Below, one piece after another: positions 56,708 through 64,000 of a DNA stretch of 64,000 nucleotides. The DNA lies in contig NW_020312785.1 of NCBI RefSeq assembly GCF_003265705.1, positions 24,407,102 through 24,471,101 of the forward strand, read 5' to 3'. This DNA comes from Callorhinus ursinus (Eukaryota; Chordata; Mammalia; Carnivora; Otariidae). Every line of letters starts with the position of its first letter. Position 1 is the stretch's first letter. The position numbers and the translations under genes were made by a program. The notes beneath the pieces were generated by a model. It saw only the letters and a list, made by a program, of their open reading frames with translations. It was not told the DNA's origin and made no database searches.

Positions 56708-57530
56708 GAAGGCACAACTGAGAATGAAGGCCATGACTGAAAATGACCAGAAATGCCAGATACTGAAATTATCAGATAAGATTTTAATATCTTTTAAGAA
56801 ATAAAAAGTATTAAAAACATGACTAAACAGTATTTAAAAATATATAATTAACAAGAAGATTTATTTAAATCTAAATCTGGAACTTCTAGAAATTACAAAA
56901 TATAAGGCCATTAAAATAAAAACACATTTGAAAACATATAAAATGCATAGCAAAAGAAATAACTACCTGAGTGCATCATACATTGTTCAAAGTGAAAAAT
57001 AAAAGACAAAGATTTAGAAAACACAAATATATGTCAACAGTCAGGATAGTCAGAGTAGGGAAGTTTACAATAAATACACATGAAGTTCCAAACCAAAAGG
57101 AAATAGAAATTTGGACTGATTCCACTTTTAAAGCAGAATGACTTGAAATTTTCCAGAAATGATGAATGATGCCAAAAATACAACAAATTTCCAACTAATA
57201 AAAAAGTAATCCAAATATAGCCATATCATGGTGATACCTCAGCATACCAAAGTCAAATAATTCTTAGCAGATGCCAGGGGCAAAAGACAGGTTATCTTCA
57301 GAGTGATAATCTGACTGTTGATATCAACAGTGGCAGGAAAGAAAGCCAGATGAAAGTGGAATCATATTTTCAATATGCTAAGAGAACAGCAACAATCAAT
57401 CTAGAACTCTATACCCATTGGCGAGAATGAGAAAGAGAAACATTTTTCTAACATAAAATGCAAGTTTTATGGGAATAATCCATCAGTAAGTTAAGGTAAA
57501 AAGACAATGCAGGATATCAAGGGAGAACAC
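56200..57530 (+). mobile_element. Old L1M/HAL1-like LINE tract, sense
   Basis: A-rich tract. Recognisable blocks: 'ccagatactgaaattatcag' near 56757, 'ccaaaaggaaatagaaattt' near 57092, and especially 57285-57480 ('agaaagccagatgaaagtgg', 'caatctagaactctataccc'), which match the same ancient L1 block as 15091-15370. The left half is less certain. No intact frame. Confidence 0.55.
56659..56704. repeat. (AC)23 microsatellite, perfect
   Basis: 46 uninterrupted bases of AC. Long and uninterrupted, so probably length-polymorphic. Confidence 0.98.
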
Positions 57531-57589
57531 TGCCAATGTTCTTGAGGGTAACAGAATGGGACCTAAAACATGTAGTGTGTTCCATTAGA

Positions 57590-57980
57590 AAAAATGGCAT
57601 ATCAGTTCAGCATGGGTTATACTTCAAACAACCCCAAAATTCCAGTGGCTTAAAATGGAAAAAGTTTATTTCTTGTTTATGCTATATGTTCAATACTAGA
57701 TGGCTAGATGTTCTTTTTGATGACTATACTCAAAGAATAGCCTTTACCAAGAATGTTACCTCTCTCCAAATCACAAGGAAAGAGATCTCTAAGGGTCTCC
57801 ATTGCCACTGACTGGTCTGGTCTAGAAGTGACACATATCATTTTCACTCTTGGTTCATTGTCCAGAATAAACTCATGGACCAACGTGCAACCCTAAGGGA
57901 TCATGCAATGTCACCATGTGCGGAGAGTAAGAAATAACTTGAATCCTGGGAAAACAGTATTAATGACTACCATGTGGGGG
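57590..57980 (-). mobile_element. MaLR/ERVL-type solo LTR, antisense (family tentative)
   Basis: Left end 'atcagttcagcatgggttat' and 'attccagtggcttaaaatgg' with 'aaaagtttatttcttgttta' is the antisense 3' end of such an LTR; further on 'tagaagtgacacatatcatt', 'ggatcatgcaatgtcaccat' and 'attaatgactaccatgtggg' approach its 5' end. About 390 bp. Confidence 0.6.
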
Positions 57981-58965
57981 TAGATCATCTAATCTATTTA
58001 ACAGGAAGAAAGTCAAAGAACAAAGAAACAGATCCTGCTACATATGTAGATAATGTTAGTGAGTGCTAGCAGAAATTGTCTCCTGAGGGCTTCATAAGAA
58101 ACAAGATTACCAGCTGAGCTTGAAGAAGGGGCATGGAGCACTGGGTAAGAGAAGAAAACATGAAGTAGAACACAAAAAAATGGGATAAATGAACTAGAGA
58201 AATAATTATGATTTTTGGTCAGCATAAATTGCTTACTTGTTATTTATAACCATAAATTAAATGGGACACAATTCACTAGATTGTGTTTCTCTCAGTCACA
58301 TTCAACTAGACAAAGAGGGGAACAGCTGTATTTAACAAGGGTTGCCATCTTTCCAAGGGAATGTGTAAGAGAGAAAGAAGTAAAAGACTTGGGAGCATAG
58401 GCATTATAATCATAGAGCACAGAAAATAACCTTGGCAAAGAGGGAAGAAATGCATGAGGACAAGAAGAGTGAATATTTTTCAAAGAAAGATTATGAGGTC
58501 CCTGGGGGTCAAAGAATTTAGAGACTTGAGATACCAGAGCAAGTGAGATGAAAATGGTAAAATTGGAGGTCAGAGAGGAAGGTGCTTGAAGTCAAGGTTA
58601 GTGAACTAGTTAACTGGTAATAACTGGAAGAAAGTGGTTGGCTATAGCATGAGCAACATCTTTGGAGGAAATGAGTTGGAGAAATTGAGAGAACAGTGTG
58701 TTAGAAGAGTCTCTTACGTATGTGGATCCCAAAATCACTGAGGTTAGAGATGGGACAGGGTAAGAGAGACTGACAGTGAGAAGGTGCCAAAATCTTCAAG
58801 AAAGAAGCAGTATGGATGGGTAACTGATAAAGGACCGGTTGCTGGTGTGAATACATGTGATTCCAAGATACCAACAGGAATGACTTTAAAAGTGCCAGAG
58901 AACAGCAAAGAGGACCCCTACACCACCCCCAAGCTCAGTGACAAGAGAGGTACAGGACTGAGCCC
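57981..58965. other. 1 kb, G/A-rich, unrecognised
   Basis: Purine-rich + strand with a style like decayed transposon DNA, but I cannot name a family. An 84-codon frame (58784-59038) runs into the next SINE. Confidence 0.35.
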
Positions 58966-58980
58966 AGGCACAGCCTCTTT

Positions 58981-59179
58981 TTTTTTTTTTTTAAAGATTT
59001 TATTTACTTATTTGAGAGAGAGAGAGAATGAGAGATAGAGAGCACGAGAGGGGGGAGGGTCAGAGGGAGAAGCAGACCCCCTGCTGAGCAGGGAGCCCGA
59101 TGTGGGACTCGATCCCGGGACTCCAGGATCATGACCTGAGCCGAAGGCAGTCGCTCACCACTGAGCCACCCAGGCGCCC
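58981..59179 (-). mobile_element. Can-SINE, antisense, sharp insertion
   Basis: Same subgroup as 21766 and 42553. Exact 15-bp duplication 'aggcacagcctcttt' (58966-58980 and 59180-59194). Confidence 0.97.
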
Positions 59180-59194
59180 AGGCACAGCCTCTTT

Positions 59195-60595
59195 GAATGA
59201 CCTCAGAGAATAGCTAGATTTCAATCACAGCCAAAAAGTAAAACGAGCTTTCAGAGAATTACTTGAGCATATAAAAAATATTGTTGACAATGGGAAATAA
59301 GTGGCAGAGGTCCCTGGGAAAGGAATTCAGAAGTTAGAAATGAGTGGGAGATAGGGGTAGAAAGGGAATCCTGGGCATTTAAGGAGTGAAAATAAAACAG
59401 GGACATGGAATCTGGGTGCTAACTGGCATCAAAAAGGAAAAAAAAAATATTCTGCTGGTCTTGTGCAGAGAGTGACAGCAAGGTAGGGAGAAAGGAAAGG
59501 GACATGGTTAGAGTCCAAATCCCTTTCAGAGGAAATAGAGGCCTATTCTATGGGCATCGGGCTTCCTCCAGACTCCTTCACATATAGGGAAATTTTTGGA
59601 AGGATAGTGTTTTTTGCAGATGATAAAAGACAAAGAATATCATTAAAAATCATAAAAATAGATCTTCACCTTATCAAGAACAGTATGTTATATTATGAAG
59701 TATTTTTATTTAATTATATCTGCATGCCTGCTGGGAGTAAAACATGAATAGTTTATTCTTCTATTATATTGTTACTGCACATATAAATCACTTTTATCCT
59801 AAGAGCATTTTAAAATTCCAACTTAGGGACTTTATTATTCTAAGCATTTAGCAGAACATGGACCAATCAAAGAAAATGTAATTTTCTTCTTTAAAAGTAA
59901 ATCTCTGCTTCGGGCATTGAATATCCTGCTAGAGTTTCTATCCAATAAATAATAAACTAATATTATATCTTCAATTAAACAGGCAAATTACTATAGGGCA
60001 TATCGAATAGATAACATTGCTCTTCAGAAACTTATTTTCTATGGTGGGGAAAAAAATGCAATGCACTAATTCCCATACCCTAATCATTAGCATTTTTAGC
60101 TCAAAAATTGACACAGCTCATATACTTTGTGGAATGAAAAAAGTTAAAAAGCCCAGCCTTTGAAAAATGGCAGTAGCTACCTAACATGAAACATGAAAAA
60201 GAGCATATGATTTTCAATAAAAGCACAGGCTTTCTCCAATTTCTTCTCTTACTGATTTTAACACCAAGAAACGGCTCACAGGAAGTGGAGCAGGGTTATG
60301 GACACAACTCTGCCACATGGATTTCTGGAGTCATGTATCAGGCCCATCTATAAATAGCCAAAATGAGAATAAATGGACTTTTTCTTCATTTGTACAGAAA
60401 ATTCTGTTCTTATTCCTTCTCATGTTAATTTTTAATTTAAGAAAATACATGTCCCAAGAGAGTCCATGTGCTCATGTACTATAGAGGAAGATTATAGCAA
60501 GTAGCTCTGAATAATGAAGAGTAAGAGAACTAGCTTATTACCCTTACATGGACACAACTGTATTTCTTACTGTATTTCTTTTTTCTCTAAAAAAA
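59195..60595. other. 1.4 kb without recognised repeats
   Basis: Nothing firm recognised; the left third continues the purine-rich style of 58-59 kb. Confidence 0.4.
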
Positions 60596-60778
60596 TTTTT
60601 TTAAAGATTTTATTTATTTATTTGACAGAGAGAGCACAAGCAGGGGTAGCAGCAGCAGGAGAGGAAGAAGCAAGCTCCCTGCTGAGCAGAGAGCCCGATA
60701 TGGGCTTGATCCCAGACCTCGGGATCATGACCTGAGCCAAAGGCAGACACTTAACCGACTGAGCCACCGAGGTACCCC
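60596..60778 (-). mobile_element. Can-SINE, antisense, short body
   Basis: Ends 'ccaccgaggtacccc'. The middle is shortened ('gcacaagcaggggtagcagc' follows the GA run directly). A clear duplication is not visible. Confidence 0.92.
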
Positions 60779-61204
60779 CTGCCTTTTTTTTTTCTTTTAG
60801 GCTTTTAAAAAAAATATAGAGATACCTCAAAGAGTTTTTGATGTTAGCCAATAAAAGAAGTGTAAATAAAATCAAGTCACATAATTCTATGTTCAGAGTG
60901 GCTTCAAGTTGCTATAAGGTGACTATCTTGAAGATAGTCAGATTTCCTTGAGTCAGGAAATTAAGAACCAGTCATGATCCTACTCAAAACATGTGTAAAT
61001 GTAAAATGCATATATAGGATATTCTAATAGTTTTAGAAATATTTTTTGCCAAACCAGGCATAGTCATGTTTTAAAATACCTTATTTTTAAAATTGAAAAA
61101 AAATCTGTGCAACAAGATTTTAATCCTAGCAATCAGAATATGCAAAAAATAATATTGAGTATATGTGAAATCAAGCTGATAATCAGAATATTATTCATTA
61201 TGAA
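60779..61204. other. A/T-rich DNA, nothing recognised
   Basis: No feature seen. Confidence 0.4.
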
Positions 61205-62380
61205 GATACACCTAACACAATATGAATTCACCCTTTTAAAATTTACAACTCATGTTTAGTATATTCACAGAACTATGTAGCCCTCATCATGATCTAATTC
61301 CAAAACATTTTTATCATCACAAAAGAAACACCATGCCCATTTGCAGTCATTCACTCCCCATACACTCCTAACTCCAGCTCCTAGAAAACACTAATCTATT
61401 TTCCGTCTCTATGGATGTGCCTATTCTGGATATTTCTCATAAATGGAATCATGAAATATGTGGCCTTATGTGTTGGCCCTCTTTCACTTAACATGTTTTC
61501 AAGGTTTATCCACGTTGTATTATGTATCAATACTCCATTACTTTTTATGAATGAATAATATTCCATTCCATGGCTATATCATAATTTGTGTATCCATTGA
61601 TAAAATAATGCACATCTATGTTCCAATTTTTGACCATTGTAAATAATGCTATGAATATCCATGTACAAGTTTCTGCGTAAATATAAGTTTTCAATTCTCT
61701 TGGGCATGTTCCCAGGAGTAGAACTGCTTCATCCAATAGTAACTCTATGTTTAACATATGGAGGAACTGCGGAATTGTTTTCCAAAGTGGCTATGGCATT
61801 TTATATTCACACCAGCAATGTATAAGGGTTCCAGTTAACTCCTCACCAATATCTTTGTCATCCATCTTTTTGTTTATAGTCAACCTCGTGCATGTGGAAA
61901 TGCATCTTGTTGTTTTGATTTGCACTTTCCTAATGACTACTGATGTTGAAAATCTTTTCATTTGTCTATTGAGCACTGCTATGTCTTCTTGGATAAATAT
62001 TCAAATCATTTGCCCATTTTTTATCTGATTAAATTTCTTTTTATTGTTCATAGTGTTTTTATATATTCTGGATGCAAATTCCTCATCAGATATTTAATTA
62101 GAAACAATTTTCTCTCATTCCATGTATTGTCTTTTCAGTTTCTTGATGATGTGCCCTTGTAGCTTAATTTTTTTTTTCATTTTGGTTAAGTTTGATTTAT
62201 CTATTTTATCTTCTGTTGCTTGTGTTTTACATGGTCATATCCAAGAAATGTTTGTCTAATCCAAGCTCATACAAATTTATGCCAATATTTTCTTTTAAGA
62301 CTTTCACAATATTAGCTATTACATTTTGCTGTCGAATACATTTTTAGTTAATAAGTGTGCATAATATGTGTCAGTGTTTG

Positions 62381-62640
62381 ACTTTTTTTTTTTTAATTTC
62401 AGCTTTATTGATCCAACTATCCTACTTCTGGGTATATATCCAAAGGAAAGGAAAACAGGATATTGAGGAGATTTTTGCATTCCCATGTTTATTGCAGTAT
62501 TCACAATACCCAAGATATGGAAACAGCCTAAGGTTTCATTAATGGATAAATGGATAAAGATGTGAGATATAAATAAATAAATACATACATATATGCATGC
62601 ATACATACATACACACACACAGAGGAATATTATTTAGTTT
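62381..62640 (+). mobile_element. L1 fragment in inverted arrangement within the old L1M
   Basis: A poly-T and 'taatttcagctttattga' (antisense L1 3' end) joins directly to sense ORF2 end text 'ctacttctgggtatatatcc', 'ttcacaatacccaagatatg' and 'tggataaatggataaagatg'. The join near 62410 is an inversion point. The right part is the microsatellite 62566-62622. Confidence 0.7.
62566..62622. repeat. (AAAT)n/(ATAC)n/(AC)n microsatellite
   Basis: Compound simple repeat inside the L1 fragment. Confidence 0.92.
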
Positions 62641-62984
62641 AATTTTTTTTGCATATGGTTATCCAGTTATTCTGACACCATTTGTTGAAAAAAATTCATT
62701 CCCCATTGAATCGTTTTGGTATACCTGTGGAAAATCAATTGGCCATAAATGTGTTTATTTGTGGATTCTCAATTCTATTCCACTGATCTGTATGTCTATT
62801 TTATGCCAGTACCACACTAGCTTGATTACTATAGTTAACATTAATGAAGACCCTTGTATGTGATGACTGGTTCTCTCTTGCTGCTTGCTTCTTTCTTTGC
62901 TTTTGGTTTTTGATAGTTTGATTATATATATAGTATGTATCTTTTGTTGATAATTATATTTAATTCAATACTCCAACAGACAGC

Positions 62985-63840
62985 ATAAAGTTCTGCCTTA
63001 CCTTTCATCTCCTGGTTGTAAAGACTTCAAGGCCAGGCAGAGGTGAGAGCTTAGGGTCTTCAGGTCTTTTTGGACATGTGCACAGCTCTGAATATGAGTG
63101 TGGCCCTCTGAATTCACAGGAATATGTTGGAGCTTTCCGAAGTTCCTAAAGGACAACTCGATACCTAACTTTTAAGTTTTTTTTAGTCAGCTTCTTGTTC
63201 CAACTGCTATCACTGCCTCAGGCAGATGTGATATTAAACAACCGCCTCTGATAGTTGCACAAACATACTGGGAATCCCTACACTTGTATCTTTGGGGTAA
63301 ATACCCAGTAGTGCAATGATGTAACGTATGGTGATTAACATAACATAATAATTTTTAAAAAAATAAAAAAAATAAACATACTGGGGATAAAGGTGTTTGC
63401 AGAGAGCAAGTTCTAAGTTAGGTCAAAATAAGAAAAGTTGTGTGAGTGCAGATTTCCAGAAAACTACCATATAGGTCAGATAATGACATTTCTCTGGGGA
63501 TAAATCTTTAGTGAGTTATGGACCCATTCTGCCCACTTCAGTGGCTGTGAGGTTGCTGGTTTTCAGTGACTGTGATTTGTGTCAGATGGTTTTTAAGGTT
63601 ATTGTGGAGCTGGGTGGAGGGGGATGGAAATGGGGCTACCTAAGCTAACACAAAACTCCTTCTCTCTGAAATTCACCCATTTTTCTTGAATAAACATGAT
63701 GGCTTTTTTAAACCTTGGATTAATATTCAGAGTTCTGAAAATTGGGAGTCTGATAATATCTGCCAGTGTTGTAATTGCTCTTATTGGAGTGAAGTTTTGA
63801 AAGTCCATACTTCACCAATTCCACTGACTTTCTAGAACCC
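62985..63840 (-). mobile_element. Possible continuation of the old L1M (5' part), antisense
   Basis: Phrases such as 'cttcaaggccaggcagaggt', 'cttcaggtctttttggacat', 'gggataaaggtgtttgcaga' and 'tgaaattcacccatttttct' feel like a known ancient repeat in the reverse direction, probably an L1M 5' region separated by a deletion from 61205-62880. I cannot confirm this without a search. Confidence 0.35.
63261..63386 (+). mobile_element. Tiny twin-primed L1 insertion (about 100 bp)
   Basis: 63279-63319 is antisense ORF2 end text ('acttgtatctttggggtaaa', 'tacccagtagtgcaat'); 63320-63373 is sense L1 3' end ('atgtaacgtatggtgattaa', 'cataacataataa') and an A-rich tail. Flanked by 'aaacatactggg' (63261-63272) and 'aaacatactggg' (63374-63385). 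Head piece inverted, tail piece direct. Confidence 0.88.
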
Positions 63841-64000
63841 TAGTTTTCAAAGCATCTGTTTATAAGCAAAGTAACATTGGGCTAAACATTTTAAATGTAA
63901 TTCTTAAGTTTACACACACAAAAACTCTATTTTACAGTTTATAAGAAATAGGTTTGTATTTTATTTAATTCAAAATTATTCATGTGGTCAAAACTATCCT
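63841..64000. other. End of window, nothing recognised
   Basis: A/T-rich, no feature seen. Confidence 0.4.

Larger units (their letters stand above)
61205..62880 (-). mobile_element. Old L1M LINE, 3' UTR and ORF2, antisense, interrupted
   Basis: Antisense 3' UTR ('gaattcacccttttaaaatt', 'tatattcacagaactatgta', 'gtctctatggatgtgcctat') followed by ORF2 in antisense ('tattccattccatggctata', 'aatgctatgaatatccatgt', 'ggaggaactgcggaattgtt', 'gttttgatttgcactttcct', 'ttatatattctggatgcaaa', later 'caccatttgttgaaaaaaat' and 'ttatgccagtaccacactag'). Clear, continuous order over about 1.4 kb apart from a rearranged insert at 62381-62640. Small frames on both strands are relics of it. Confidence 0.85.

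Noticed and set aside
58981..59179. Exact flanking repeats that could be taken for phage-like attachment sites
   Set aside because: They are SINE target-site duplications.

Overview
The window is non-coding carnivore genomic DNA with no gene I can support. It is A/T-rich and packed with retrotransposon relics, like an intron or an intergenic desert of a mammal. The diagnostic repeat is the tRNA-Lys-derived Can-SINE (SINEC): I count 29 copies, 15 on + and 14 on -, each with a tRNA-like head, a CT-rich middle and an AAATAAATAAA(T)CTT/poly-A tail. Carnivore-specific L1 3' ends are also present. Many copies have the longer CT-rich body with a 'gctgtgtctctctctgtcaaa' type end, and none has the compact dog SINEC_Cf head, so I infer an arctoid caniform (bear, seal or mustelid lineage) rather than a canid. 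That inference comes from repeat style only.

Layout. 0-4.2 kb: an L1 3' end enters from upstream; an old L1M ORF2 (1.05-3.73 kb) carries a younger L1 and a SINE; a DNA-transposon relic follows. 4.2-13.4 kb: mostly unique DNA with an old MIR, a triple-nested SINE complex at 6.8-7.5 kb, a SINE-in-SINE at 9.5-9.9 kb, three more SINEs and an L2 remnant. 13.4-21.7 kb: 8.4 kb free of SINEs, holding MER20, MER5A, MIRs and two old L1 tracts. 21.7-27.6 kb: MaLR (MLT1-type) LTRs and an L2 broken up by seven SINEs. 27.8-32.3 kb: the most complex part, an old antisense L1 interrupted by two later L1s, one holding a SINE, and then altered by an inverted duplication of about 220 bp and a direct duplication of about 107 bp.

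32.3-36.9 kb: SINEs in mostly unique DNA. 36.9-38.5 kb: a decayed ERV-L internal region (integrase part) running into a probable 3' LTR. 38.5-48.9 kb: unique DNA, SINE insertions including two targeted within about 30 bp of each other, an L1MA 3' end, a 5'-inverted L1 and a 92-bp L1 fragment with a perfect 16-bp target-site duplication. 48.9-51.5 kb: the longest stretch in the second half where I recognise no repeat. 51.5-59.2 kb: three MIRs, a divergent pair of MaLR LTRs, an old L1/HAL1-like tract, a perfect (AC)23 run and SINEs. 60.6-64 kb: a SINE, a long antisense L1M carrying a rearranged L1 piece, and a 100-bp twin-primed L1 insertion.

The open reading frames of 60-147 codons are chance frames, repeat translations or L1/ERV relics. 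I found no CRISPR array, rRNA, true tRNA gene, operon or convincing new system. The points most worth a second look are the duplication complex at 30.6-32.3 kb, the three inverted L1 insertions, the L1/SINE composite at 2.8-3.6 kb and the nested SINE foldback at 6.97-7.28 kb. All repeat family names rest on my memory of consensus sequences, not on a search.
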